DNA of 39,984 bases from Streptomyces mutomycini (GTDB lineage Bacteria; Actinomycetota; Actinomycetes; Streptomycetales; Streptomycetaceae). Shown piece by piece: positions 32,085 to 39,984 of this stretch. The translations under genes were made by a program, and so were the position numbers. The notes beneath the pieces are model-generated. The model was given only the letters and a program-made list of their open reading frames with translations. It ran no database searches and had not been told where the DNA came from. The stretch lies in assembly GCF_001700505.1 (NCBI RefSeq), contig NZ_MAPV01000112.1, forward strand, positions 1-39,984. Reading direction: 5' to 3'. Position 1 is the stretch's first letter. Each line of letters begins with the position of its first letter.

Positions 32085-33107
32085 ATGACCCCCATCACCA
32101 CCGCCCGTCGCAGGCTCGCCGGAGGCATCGTCGCGCTCGGCGTCGCGCCGTTGGCGCTGACCGGGCTCTCTGCCGCCCCGGCCGCCGCACACGGTTCGCT
32201 GAGCGATCCGGTCAGCCGGGTCTCGGCCTGCTTCGCGGAGGGGCCGGAGAGCCCGCGGTCGGCGGCGTGCCGGGCGGCGGTGGCGGCGGGCGGGACCCAG
32301 GCGCTGTACGACTGGAACGGCGTGAACATCGCCAACGCGGCGGGCAAGCACCGTGAGCTGATCCCGGACGGCAAGCTGTGCAGCGCGGGCAACGACAAGT
32401 TCAAGGGACTCGACCTGCCGCGTGCCGACTGGCCGTCCACCCCCATGGAGGCGGGCAGCCACACCTTCCGCTTCCGGGCGACCGCCCCGCACAAGGGCTC
32501 GTTCGAGCTCTACCTGACCAGGGCGGGTTACGACCCGGCCCAGCCGCTGAAGTGGTCGGACCTGGAGGAGAAGCCGTTCGCCACGGCCACCGACCCGGCC
32601 CTGGAGAACGGGTCGTACGTCTTCGACGGCACCGTGCCGCAGGCGTCGGGGCAGCAGTTGATCTACACGGTCTGGCAGCGGTCGGACTCCCCCGAGGCCT
32701 TCTATGCCTGCTCCGACGTGGTCTTCGGCGGTGAGAACGGCGGGAGCGCCGGAAGCGGGGCCGCCCCGGCACCGACCGCGTCCGTCCCGTCCGAGGCGGA
32801 GATCGACGAGGGCGCGGGCAAGTCGTCCGTCGAGCACGGCGGCCACGGGGACGACGACGCGGCGACCGGCGCGGAGGTCACCGGGGCGGCCCCGGCCGCC
32901 GGGGCCGGGGCGAACGCGCCGGAGGCGGACAACGTCACCGCCTCCCCCGCGGACACGGCGTCCGCGGACGAGGTCCTCGCCGAGACGGGTGGCAGCGGCG
33001 GCACCTCGTACCTCGCGATGGGCGGGACCGCCGCGCTGGCCCTCGGTGCGAGCGCCCTGTTCGTCTCGGTCCGCCGCCGGGCCGCGGGCGGTACTCACCG
33101 CGCCTGA
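32085..33107 (+). CDS. AA10 lytic polysaccharide monooxygenase with LAxTG sortase anchor
   Basis: A 340-residue protein. A Sec signal ends after AAPAAA35, so mature H1 is H36 of HGSLSDPVSR; the second copper ligand is H126 in MEAGSHTFRFRAT, and the axial Phe is probably F207 of EAFYACSDVVF. The AA10 domain ends near residue 216. A Ser/Ala/Asp-rich linker (about 220-295) leads to LAETG (298-302), a hydrophobic helix and RRR, the class E sortase signal that links proteins to Streptomyces peptidoglycan. The enzyme would cleave chitin or cellulose oxidatively at the cell surface, or act in the cell's own glycan remodelling. AAGGAG lies ten bases before ATG 32085. Confidence 0.93.
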   Translation: MTPITTARRRLAGGIVALGVAPLALTGLSAAPAAAHGSLSDPVSRVSACFAEGPESPRSAACRAAVAAGGTQALYDWNGVNIANAAGKHRELIPDGKLCSAGNDKFKGLDLPRADWPSTPMEAGSHTFRFRATAPHKGSFELYLTRAGYDPAQPLKWSDLEEKPFATATDPALENGSYVFDGTVPQASGQQLIYTVWQRSDSPEAFYACSDVVFGGENGGSAGSGAAPAPTASVPSEAEIDEGAGKSSVEHGGHGDDDAATGAEVTGAAPAAGAGANAPEADNVTASPADTASADEVLAETGGSGGTSYLAMGGTAALALGASALFVSVRRRAAGGTHRA

Positions 33108-33121
33108 CCCGGCGGGTGGCC

Positions 33122-33149
33122 GCGGGTCCCCGGTTCGCCGGGGGCCCGC
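33122..33149. terminator. bidirectional terminator with TTCG tetraloop
   Basis: GCGGGTCCCCGG (33122-33133) pairs with CCGGGGGCCCGC (33138-33149), including one G-U pair, around the very stable loop TTCG. It lies between the convergent LPMO and lipase stops. Confidence 0.85.
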
Positions 33150-33158
33150 AGCCGTGTC

Positions 33159-34052
33159 TCAGCCGATGACCGAGGCGCAGGTGGTCGGGGTGGCGTGCGC
33201 CGGGTCGAGGGCGTTCACCACCTCGTGGAAGGCGATCCGGTCGATGGTCCCGATCGCGACGTGCTCGGACAGGTCGACCGGGCACAGGTCCTGGAGCAGG
33301 ACGTTGCGTACGTTCGGCCCGCTCAGGTACTGCGTGCGGTACGGGGTGACGACCTCGTCGTACCTGGTCGCGATGACGGTGTAGCGGACGCCGGGCACGG
33401 TGTCGCCGCCCGCGTTGAGCTTGGTGATGAACGCGGATCCGGCGATCTGGTCGGCGAGAGCGGGGGTGTTCGTCGTGAGGAGGTCCTCGATGCCGGGGAA
33501 GTACGGCAGCAGCCGGGTGAGGCCGAGCAGCGTGGTGCCGTGGTTGTCGGGGGCGATGCCGACGAGGGCGTTCACCTTGTCGGCTCCGCCGAGGAACTTC
33601 AGGTAGTAGTTGGGCATCATGCCGCCCTGGGAGTGGCCGACGAGGTCGGCCTTCGGGGCGCCGGTGGCGCCGAGCACCTTGTCGACGAACACGTCGAGCT
33701 GTGCGGCCGACTTGTCGATCGGGCCCAGTCCGTTGAAGACCGGTACCCCGGGGAGCTGGCCGTAGTCGAGCGAGAAGACGCAGTAGCCCCGGTTGACGAG
33801 GTACGGCGCGAGGACCAGCCAGTTGTCGATCGAGTTCCCGAAGGTCCCGTGGACGAGGACGACGGGGCGGGGGTGGGCCGCGGAGGGCTTGCAGGAGTAG
33901 TCGTTCCAGCCGCGGGAGGAGGCGGCGGCCTGCGTGGTGGCCGCGTTGGCGGTCGCCGTGGGGGCGGCGACGAGCGCGGTGACGGCGAGGAGGAGTGCGG
34001 CGAGCGTTCTGCGTGCGCGTGGGGTGCGCGAGGCACGGGTCCAGGGCAGCAT
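33159..34052 (-). CDS. secreted triacylglycerol lipase (alpha/beta hydrolase)
   Basis: A 297-residue protein. The signal peptide RRTLAALLLAVTALVAAPTATANA is followed by an alpha/beta hydrolase with the oxyanion motif VLVHGTFGNSIDNW, nucleophile S141 in GHSQGG, D232 in ATRYDEVVTP and H264 in SEHVAIG. Four cysteines (54, 91, 257, 292) could form disulfides. This is the actinobacterial class 2/EstB-like lipase type, acting on fats outside the cell. ATG 34052 has AAGGAGA seven bases upstream. Upstream lie two TTAC-N6-GTAA palindromes and a TTGGCATGAnCAC element shared with the SGNH esterase. Confidence 0.92.
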   Translation of the reverse strand: MLPWTRASRTPRARRTLAALLLAVTALVAAPTATANAATTQAAASSRGWNDYSCKPSAAHPRPVVLVHGTFGNSIDNWLVLAPYLVNRGYCVFSLDYGQLPGVPVFNGLGPIDKSAAQLDVFVDKVLGATGAPKADLVGHSQGGMMPNYYLKFLGGADKVNALVGIAPDNHGTTLLGLTRLLPYFPGIEDLLTTNTPALADQIAGSAFITKLNAGGDTVPGVRYTVIATRYDEVVTPYRTQYLSGPNVRNVLLQDLCPVDLSEHVAIGTIDRIAFHEVVNALDPAHATPTTCASVIG

Positions 34053-34147
34053 CGGGTGGTCTCCTTGCGGCTCAAGGGAGTTGCGATGTCGGTGCGCCCT
34101 GCGGTCCGGACCACAGCGAATACGTTTTTCAACGTGCTCATGCCAAG

Positions 34148-34190
34148 TTACGCATGGGTAAGGTCACGAGGGGAAGTTACGTGCCGGTAA
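34148..34190. promoter_or_regulatory. pair of TTAC-N6-GTAA palindromes upstream of the lipase gene
   Basis: TTACGCATGGGTAA (34148-34161) and TTACGTGCCGGTAA (34177-34190) stand exactly 29 bp apart, each preceded by AAG. They look like paired operators for a dimeric regulator. Confidence 0.55.
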
Positions 34191-34213
34191 AAAGATTCCG
34201 GGCGGCCCTCAGG

Positions 34214-35212
34214 TCAGGCCGCGAGCCGCCCCGGCTTCACGGCCTGCGGGCCGAAGCGGGCCCGCAGCCGGTCGGACACCGCCTCGATGCGCCGCGCCCG
34301 TTCGTCCACCGGGTCGAAGGTGAGCTGGTGGGCGGCCCGTTCCGCGTCCTGGAGCCCTTCCGCCCGCAGCCCGATCCCCCGCACCCGCGCCCGCTGCAGG
34401 GCGAACGAGTCCTGGATCCGGTACGCGAGCGAGGTGAGCGCCGCCGAATGGGCGGTGGGCTCCTGGAGCGTACGGCTGCGGGTCAGCGTCGCGTAACCGG
34501 TCCGGTCGGCGTAGCGCACGGAGACCGCGAGCGAGCGGCACACCTGTCCGTCGCCGCGCAGCCTGGCCCCCAGCTCCTCGGTGAGCGAGAGGAGCGCGCG
34601 GCGGTGCTGCTCGGGGTCCAGTTCGTCGCGGGGGAAGGAGCGTTCGGCGGCGATCGACCGGGCGGCGGCGTTCGGCACGACCCGCGTACGGTCGATGCCG
34701 TTGGCCCGCTCCCACAGCTCCCTCCCGGTCCGCATCCCGGTGATCCGCTGCAGGGTGGCGAGCGGTGCGGCGGCTATCCGGCCGATGGAGTCGAGCCCGT
34801 ATCCGCACAGGGTGCGCGCGGTCGCCGCCCCGACGCCGTCGAGCGCGGCGGCGGGCTTGGACGCGAGGAAGCCGGCGTGCTCACCGGGGGGCACGACGAA
34901 GGTGGTTCCGGCCGTCGCCTGCCGTGCGGCCATCCTGGCCAGCATGGGGTTGGAGGCCGCCCCGATCGCGCAGTCCACGCCGTGCAGGGCGAGGGCGCGC
35001 ACCCGGATCACGGAGGCCAGGCCCGCCGCGTCCTGTCCGAAGTAGCGCAGCGCGCCGCTGACATCGGCCAGCGCGGCGCCGGGCGGGGCCGCCTCGACGA
35101 CCGGGGTGAACGCCCCGAGGAGGGCGAGCAGTCCCTCGTAGGCGGCGCCGTCCGGAAGTCCGCCGCCGATCCGGCGGAACCGCAGGCACAGGACGGCCGG
35201 CTGGTCGTTCAT
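34214..35212 (-). CDS. catalytically degenerate Y-family polymerase homologue (ImuB-like)
   Basis: A 332-residue protein with the Y-family layout: palm/fingers, AIGAASNPMLARMAARQA (the GIGxNKLLAKxAS motif), the helix-hairpin-helix thumb (ALDGVGAATARTLCGYGLDSIGRIAAAPLATLQRITG) and a little-finger domain (AAERSFPRDELDPEQHRRALLSLTEEL, VRYADRTGYATLTRSRTL). The first catalytic motif (normally hVDxDxFFA) reads VLCLRFRRIG and the SIDEAxLD motif reads ALADVSGALRYFG. Two of three metal-binding acidic residues are therefore missing. This is the ImuB pattern: an inactive polymerase that brings DnaE2 (ImuC) to the clamp. ATG 35212 overlaps the dnaE2 stop as ATGA. No imuA' gene is adjacent. Confidence 0.82.
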   Translation of the reverse strand: MNDQPAVLCLRFRRIGGGLPDGAAYEGLLALLGAFTPVVEAAPPGAALADVSGALRYFGQDAAGLASVIRVRALALHGVDCAIGAASNPMLARMAARQATAGTTFVVPPGEHAGFLASKPAAALDGVGAATARTLCGYGLDSIGRIAAAPLATLQRITGMRTGRELWERANGIDRTRVVPNAAARSIAAERSFPRDELDPEQHRRALLSLTEELGARLRGDGQVCRSLAVSVRYADRTGYATLTRSRTLQEPTAHSAALTSLAYRIQDSFALQRARVRGIGLRAEGLQDAERAAHQLTFDPVDERARRIEAVSDRLRARFGPQAVKPGRLAA

Positions 35213-38200
35213 CCCGCGCTCCCCTGGCTCTGGTGCCACAGCTTCCTCCCGGTGGGCGTCCCCTCACCGGCCGGCTGGAGATCGGACCAGGGGTTCATCT
35301 CGTAGCCGGTCGGCAGCTGGATGCGGCGGCCGTCGCCGGAGCCCTCCCCCTCCCCGTCGTCGGGCACCTCCGCCAGCCGTGCCGCGACCGCGTCGAGGCC
35401 GCCGGTGCGCCGGAGTTCGGCGAGCTCCGCCAGATTCCAGGCCGCCGCGCCGACCACGCTCAGGCTGCGCGCGCCCCTCCGCTGGACCGTCCCGCGCACG
35501 AGCAGCAGCCAGGAGTGGAAGACGGTGTGCGCGCAGGCGGCGTGGCTGTCGTCGAAGAAGGCGAGGTCGACCAGTCCGGTCCCGTCGTCCAGGGTGGTGA
35601 AGACGACCCGGCGCCCGGAGCGGATCGGCGGGGTCTGGGTGGCCACCTTGGCGCCCGCGACCAGCACGGTCTCCCCGTGTCCTGCCTCCCGCAGCCGCTT
35701 GGCGGAGACCGCGCCCAGCTCCTCCAGGAAGGCGTGGTGATCGCCCATCAGGTGGCGCGACACGTCCATGCTGAGGACGCCGAGCTCGGCGCTGAGGCGT
35801 TCGGCGTCGTTGAGGTCGGGCAGGCCGATGGTGCCGGTCCGGTGCCCGTCGCCGAGCGGGAGCTGGGCGCCGTTCCCCTTGGCCCCGGAACCCCGCTGGG
35901 CGCGGTGGAGTTCGGACAGGTGCAGCAGCAGGTCCCGGCGGTTGGCACCGAAGGCGTCCAGCGCGCCGACCTGGGCCAGCCGTTCGGCGGCGGGCTTTCC
36001 GGGCCTGGCCCGCTGCCAGAAGTCCAGCAGCGAGGTGTAGGGCTGCCCGGCCTCGATCCGGGCGACCTCGGCCTCACTGATGCCGTGGACGTCCGAGAGG
36101 GCCAGCCGCAATCCCCATATATCACCGTTGTCGCCAGACACCAGTTCGATCCGGTGGGCGGCTGCCGACCGGTTCACGTCCAGCGGCAGCACCGGCACAC
36201 CGCGCCGGCGCGCGTCCGCGAGCAGCAGCCGTTTCGGATACATCCCGGGGTCGTGGGTGAGCAGCCCCGCGTAGAAGGCCGCCGGGTGGTGCGCCTTGAG
36301 CCAGGCCGACTGGTACGTCGGCACGGCGAAGGCGACCGCGTGCGCCTTGCAGAAGCCGTAGCTCCCGAACGCCTCGATGATCTCCCAGGCGCGGGCGATC
36401 ACCTCGGCACCGTACTTCCTCCGCGCCGCCTGCTGTGCGAACCAGACCCTGATCCGGGCCTGCGACTCGGGGTCGGAGAGCCCGCGCCGCACCCGGTCGG
36501 CCTCGCCTCGTCCGCAGCCGGTCATGATGTTCACCATCTCGATGATCTGCTCGTGGAAGACGACCACCCCGTAGGTGTCGCGCAGCGCTCCTTCCAGGTC
36601 GGGGTGGGGATAGCGCACGGGCGCGCGGCCGTGCCTGGCCTCGATGAACGGCCGCACCATGTCGGCGGCGACCGGACCCGGCCGGAACAGCGAGATGTCG
36701 ACCACCAGGTCGTGGAAGGTGGCGGGCTGGAGCCGGCCGACCAGGTCGCGCTGGCCCGGCGACTCGATCTGGAAGCAGCCGAGCGTCTCGGCGCTCCTGA
36801 TGAGCCGGTACGTCTCCGGGTCGCCCTGCGGCACGGCGTCCAGGTCGACCTCCCGCCCCGAGGCCCGCTTCACCTCGGTCACCGCGTGCGCCATCGCCGA
36901 CTGCATCCGCACGCCGAGCACGTCGAGCTTGAGCAGCCCGAGGTGCTCCACGTCGTCCTTGTCGAACTGGGACATCGGGAAACCCTCGCCGCTGGTGGGC
37001 ATGACCGGGGTGCGCCGCAGCAGCGAGTCGTCCGAGAGGAGCACCCCGCACGGGTGCATGGCGATGCCGCGCGGCAGGGCGTCCAGCGACTCCACCAGGT
37101 CCCAGAGCCGGCCGTACTTCTCCTTCTGTCCTGCCACGGCGCGCAGTTCGGGGAGTTCCTCCATCGCGGCGCGGGCGTCCCTGGCCCGGATGTGCGGGAA
37201 GGCCTTGGCGAGCCGGTCGGTCTCGGCCGGGTCCATGGAGAGCGCGGCGCCGACGTCGCGGATGGCGTGGCGCACCCGGTAGGTCTCGGGCATGGAGACG
37301 GTCGCGACCCGCTCGGCGCCGAAGCGGCCGATGATCGCGCGGTAGACGTCGAGACGGCGGGCGGACTCGACGTCGATGTCGATGTCGGGCAGCACGAAGC
37401 GCCGCTCGGACAGGAAGCGCTCCATGAGCAGCCCGTGTTCGACCGGGTCGGCGTGGGCGATCCCGAGCAGGTGGTTGACCAGGGAGCCGGCCCCGGAGCC
37501 GCGCGCGGCGACGCGTATGCCCATCTCCTTCACGTCGTCGACGACCTGGGCGACCGTCAGGAAGTAGGAGGCGAAGCCGTGGTGGGCGATGATGTCCAGC
37601 TCACGGTGCATCCGCTCCCAGTAGTCGCGCCGGCGGTCGTAGCCGTGCCGCACCATGCCCGCGGCGGCGCGGGAGGCCAGCACCCGCTGGGCGGTGCGCC
37701 GCCCGGCCCCGACGAGGTGCGGCTCGGGGAAGTGGACACTGCCGAGGCCCAGGTCGTCCGCCGGGTCGACGCGGCAGGCGTCGGCGGTGCGCCGGGTCTC
37801 CGCGAGCAGCAGCCGCCCCGCGTCCCGCCCGAGCCCCGCCGAGGTGGTGATCCGCCCGGCGGTCTCCTCCATCGCACGGGCGTCCTTGAGCCAGCGCTCC
37901 CCGGTGTCGAGGGGGGAACGGCGCGGGTCGACGGGGACGAGCCGGCGGGCCGAGTCGAGTACGTCGGCGACGGGCCCCTGCCCCGGGTCGGCGTACCGGA
38001 CGGCGTTGGTCAGCACGGCCCGCACCCCCTGCTCGGCGGCGAAGCCGACGGTACGGGCGGCGAGCCGGAGCGACCCGGGGCCGGTGCCCTCGCGGCCGTG
38101 GTGGACGGCTTCGAGGCGCAGGGCGTCGCCGTAGATCTCGCGCCAGGGGGCGAGCAGCACGGCGGCCCGGTCGGGCCGGCCCGCGGCGAGTGCGGCGCCC

Positions 38201-38688
38201 ACCTCGGAGGCGGGGCCGAGCAGCACGGTGAGCCCTTCCGCGGGCAGCGCGGACCGGGCGAGCAGGGGCTGTCCGGGGCCCGGGGTGTCCGGAGCCCCCG
38301 TGTCCGGGGTGTGGGCGGCGGTGACCAGCCGGCACAGTTCGGCCCAGCCATGGGCGCCGTCCCGGGCGAGGAAGGTGACCCGGGGTGCGGATTCATCGAC
38401 AAAGGCACCCCCGCGGACCGGCGTGCGCGGCCTGTGCGTACGCCGCTCGCCCGCCACCTCTCCCGGAGTCTGCCGTGCCACCGCGAGCTCCGCCCCGAAG
38501 AGCGGCCGTATCCCGGCCTTCTCGCAGGCCCGGGCGAAGCGGACCGCGCCCGCGAGACTGTCGCGGTCGGTCAGCGCGAGGGCGTCCATCCCCCGCTCGA
38601 CGGCACGCTCGGCCAGCCGCTCCGGGTGCGATGCCCCGTACCGCAGGGAGAACCCGGAAAAGGTATGCAGATGCGTGAACCCTGACAT
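35209..38688 (-). CDS. dnaE2: error-prone DNA polymerase DnaE2 (ImuC)
   Basis: A 1159-residue C-family polymerase of the DnaE2 type. A PHP domain leads (HLHTFSGFSLRYGASHPERLAERA), with F where active PHP domains have a third His, so proofreading is unlikely. The polymerase core follows, with the catalytic pair in LPDIDIDVES (about residue 435) and the third Asp in LLKLDVLG. MHPCGVLLSDD, FFRPGP-like SLFRPGPVAADMVRPFIEARHG and YGFCKAHAVAFAVPTYQSAWLKAHHPAAFYAGLL are family motifs. The helix-hairpin-helix and OB domains (GRRVVFTTLDDGTGLVDLAFFD) close it. It copies damaged DNA with low fidelity during SOS. ATG 38688 has AGGAGGT five bases upstream. A LexA box lies 61 bp upstream. Confidence 0.96.
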   Translation of the reverse strand: MSGFTHLHTFSGFSLRYGASHPERLAERAVERGMDALALTDRDSLAGAVRFARACEKAGIRPLFGAELAVARQTPGEVAGERRTHRPRTPVRGGAFVDESAPRVTFLARDGAHGWAELCRLVTAAHTPDTGAPDTPGPGQPLLARSALPAEGLTVLLGPASEVGAALAAGRPDRAAVLLAPWREIYGDALRLEAVHHGREGTGPGSLRLAARTVGFAAEQGVRAVLTNAVRYADPGQGPVADVLDSARRLVPVDPRRSPLDTGERWLKDARAMEETAGRITTSAGLGRDAGRLLLAETRRTADACRVDPADDLGLGSVHFPEPHLVGAGRRTAQRVLASRAAAGMVRHGYDRRRDYWERMHRELDIIAHHGFASYFLTVAQVVDDVKEMGIRVAARGSGAGSLVNHLLGIAHADPVEHGLLMERFLSERRFVLPDIDIDVESARRLDVYRAIIGRFGAERVATVSMPETYRVRHAIRDVGAALSMDPAETDRLAKAFPHIRARDARAAMEELPELRAVAGQKEKYGRLWDLVESLDALPRGIAMHPCGVLLSDDSLLRRTPVMPTSGEGFPMSQFDKDDVEHLGLLKLDVLGVRMQSAMAHAVTEVKRASGREVDLDAVPQGDPETYRLIRSAETLGCFQIESPGQRDLVGRLQPATFHDLVVDISLFRPGPVAADMVRPFIEARHGRAPVRYPHPDLEGALRDTYGVVVFHEQIIEMVNIMTGCGRGEADRVRRGLSDPESQARIRVWFAQQAARRKYGAEVIARAWEIIEAFGSYGFCKAHAVAFAVPTYQSAWLKAHHPAAFYAGLLTHDPGMYPKRLLLADARRRGVPVLPLDVNRSAAAHRIELVSGDNGDIWGLRLALSDVHGISEAEVARIEAGQPYTSLLDFWQRARPGKPAAERLAQVGALDAFGANRRDLLLHLSELHRAQRGSGAKGNGAQLPLGDGHRTGTIGLPDLNDAERLSAELGVLSMDVSRHLMGDHHAFLEELGAVSAKRLREAGHGETVLVAGAKVATQTPPIRSGRRVVFTTLDDGTGLVDLAFFDDSHAACAHTVFHSWLLLVRGTVQRRGARSLSVVGAAAWNLAELAELRRTGGLDAVAARLAEVPDDGEGEGSGDGRRIQLPTGYEMNPWSDLQPAGEGTPTGRKLWHQSQGSAG

Positions 38689-38748
38689 CCGCACCTCCTG
38701 GACCGATCCGTACTCATCACCCCCTCGCTCTCCACCATAGACCAAGTT

Positions 38749-38764
38749 TCGAACGTTCGTACGA
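38749..38764. promoter_or_regulatory. LexA (SOS) box before dnaE2
   Basis: TCGAACGTTCGTACGA fits the actinobacterial SOS box TCGAAC-N4-GTTCGA with one mismatch. It lies just upstream of a -10 like TATGGT (38739-38734, minus strand), so LexA would block the dnaE2 promoter. Confidence 0.75.
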
Positions 38765-38844
38765 TAACCGGGGGCGCGGCCACTCCTCCGCCATTCGGCC
38801 CGCCCCCGCCTGCACGAACAGCGCCCCAGCCGGACCGTGGGGGC

Positions 38845-39906
38845 ATGACTTTCGCTGACGAGGTGAAGAACGCCGTCACCGCACGCGCCGCCCTGCTGGT
38901 CATCGGCGTACTGGGACTGCAGCTGCTGTTCATCGCCTCCTACGTCGGTGCGCTGCACCGCCCCGTCCCGACGGACGTCCCCTTCGGGGTCGTCGCCCCG
39001 CAGCAGGTGTCCGGGCAGCTCGTCACCCAGCTGGGCAACCTGCCTGGCGGCCCGCTCGACCCGCGCGCGGTCTCCGGCGAGGCCGAGGCGCGCCGGCAGA
39101 TCCAGAACCGCGACATCGACGGCGCCCTGATCGTCAGCCCCACCGGGTCGACCGACACCGTGCTCGTCGCCTCCGGCGGCGGCACCGTGCTGGCCACTTC
39201 GCTGACAGAGATCATCAAGGAGTCGGAGGGGCCCCGGAAGCGCACGGTCCGGACCGTGGACGTGGCGCCCGCCTCCCCGGACGACTTCGACGGCCTCTCG
39301 TCGTTCTACCTGGTCGTGGGCTGGTGCGTCGGCGGCTACCTCTGCGCCTCGATCCTGGCGATCAGCGCGGGCGCCAAGCCCGCCAACCGGCAGCGCGCGG
39401 CGATCCGCACCGGGGTCATGGCGCTGTACTCGATCGCGGGCGGGATCGGCGGCGCGGTCATCATCGGCCCGGTACTCGGCGCACTCCCGGGCAGCGTGTG
39501 GGCCCTGGCCGGCCTGGGGGCCCTGGTCGTCTTCGCGGTCGGCACGACCACGCTCGCCCTGCAGGCCCTCACCGGCATCATCGGCATCGGCCTGGCGGTC
39601 CTGCTCATCGTGATCGCGGGCAACCCGAGCGCGGGCGGCGCCTTCCCGCTGCCGATGCTGCCGGACTTCTGGCGGGCGATCGGCCCCGCCCTGCCGCCCG
39701 GCGCGGGCACCTGGACAGCCCGCTCGATCGCGTACTTCAAGGGCAACGCGGTCACCGGCCCCCTGCTGGTGCTCTCCGCCTGGGCGGTCGCCGGCACGGC
39801 GCTCACCCTGCTGCTGTCGATGCGCCGCCGGGACACGGACGAGACACGGCCGGAGGCGGCCCCGGGGGAGGCGGCGGCCTCCGGCGGCAGCTCGCGCCTC
39901 GGGTGA
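38845..39906 (+). CDS. multi-pass membrane protein, YhgE/Pip or ABC-2-like (DUF3533 type)
   Basis: A 353-residue protein. One N-terminal helix (ALLVIGVLGLQLLFIASYVGAL) is followed by about 130 extracytoplasmic residues (VPFGVVAPQQVSGQLVTQL...ALIVSPTGSTDTVLVASGGG). About six helices then follow from FYLVVGWCVGGYLCASILAISAG to LLVLSAWAVAGTALTLLLS, and a charged Glu/Ala-rich tail ends the protein. This is the layout of ABC-2-type permease or phage-infection-protein relatives; FWRAIGPALPPGAGTWTARSIAYFKG is a typical loop. No ATPase gene is visible in the window. ATG 38845 follows GTGGGGGC, a tight ribosome site. It is divergent from dnaE2 and ends 78 bases before the window edge. Confidence 0.8.
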   Translation: MTFADEVKNAVTARAALLVIGVLGLQLLFIASYVGALHRPVPTDVPFGVVAPQQVSGQLVTQLGNLPGGPLDPRAVSGEAEARRQIQNRDIDGALIVSPTGSTDTVLVASGGGTVLATSLTEIIKESEGPRKRTVRTVDVAPASPDDFDGLSSFYLVVGWCVGGYLCASILAISAGAKPANRQRAAIRTGVMALYSIAGGIGGAVIIGPVLGALPGSVWALAGLGALVVFAVGTTTLALQALTGIIGIGLAVLLIVIAGNPSAGGAFPLPMLPDFWRAIGPALPPGAGTWTARSIAYFKGNAVTGPLLVLSAWAVAGTALTLLLSMRRRDTDETRPEAAPGEAAASGGSSRLG

Positions 39907-39984
39907 AGTCAGGCCCGGCTCACCCTCACGGACCCAGGGGTGCCGGCGCTGAGCCGGGGATCAGCCCCGTTATGTTCTCCACGG

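Noticed and set aside
35233..38685. A 1150-codon open frame antisense to dnaE2
   Set aside because: Same cause; the dnaE2 motifs on the minus strand are unmistakable.
1..39984. CRISPR array, tRNA or rRNA genes, prophage, or a biosynthetic or defence island
   Set aside because: No spaced repeats, no cloverleaf or rRNA signatures, and no integrase or structural genes were seen. Gene content is core metabolism, regulation and secretion.

Overview
The window is a piece of chromosome from a high-G+C actinobacterium, almost certainly Streptomyces. The evidence is the GC-saturated third codon positions, frequent GTG starts, the SoxR with its CX2CXCX5C cluster, an LAxTG-type sortase signal, a DnaE2 gene behind an actinobacterial SOS box, and the gene order. 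From memory, that order resembles the S. coelicolor neighbourhood running from soxR (SCO1697) through hmgA (SCO1715) to dnaE2 (SCO1739); I could not check this here. It reads as a conserved core arm rather than a genomic island. The only transfer scar I see is an IS5-type transposase remnant near 31.2 kb. There is no rRNA, tRNA, CRISPR array or biosynthetic cluster.

Layout. 1-5.8 kb: the end of a zinc-ribbon protein, soxR, a MaoC-like hydratase and a TetR regulator that carry the same operator, a YiaA/B membrane protein, an acyl-CoA dehydrogenase divergent from a second TetR gene, and an EamA exporter. 5.9-13.7 kb, all leftward: an aldehyde dehydrogenase/alcohol dehydrogenase pair, a CitMHS citrate transporter coupled to an MFS transporter broken by a perfect 67-bp tandem duplication, and a molybdopterin oxidoreductase. 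13.8-18.1 kb: a TetR gene divergent from hmgA, a GntR/UTRA regulator and an orphan type-ISP restriction-modification-like domain protein. 18.3-24.5 kb: a small conserved protein, a secreted SGNH esterase, an AAA ATPase, a YtrA-type GntR, a tandem GNAT overlapping a DUF402 gene, and a methyltransferase-NUDIX-VOC triple fusion. 24.5-28.4 kb: tctCBA divergent from a CitB-type response regulator that has no adjacent kinase. 28.5-34 kb: PhoD phosphatase, a secreted protein, the IS scar, a sortase-anchored AA10 LPMO and a secreted lipase. 34.2-39.9 kb: a Y-family polymerase homologue lacking catalytic residues, coupled to dnaE2 under a LexA box, then a membrane protein.

How it works together. Several small regulons can be read directly from shared DNA motifs. 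(i) A CTGAGCAAGCGCTTAGA site lies in front of both the MaoC hydratase and its convergent TetR gene. (ii) An AAnTAGCrCTGyTAGTTT site lies between the acyl-CoA dehydrogenase and the second TetR gene, and again in front of the ALDH/ADH operon 4.5 kb away. (iii) A 20-bp site (16/20 identical) lies in front of the CitMHS gene and tctCBA, 16 kb apart, which suggests that the CitB-type regulator controls both tricarboxylate uptake systems. (iv) dnaE2 and its inactive Y-family partner form an SOS-type mutasome unit. No obviously new multi-gene system was found. The least ordinary items are the triple-domain fusion, the orphan ISP domain protein, the tandem-duplicated transporter, and the repeat that adds a peptide loop to the acyl-CoA dehydrogenase.
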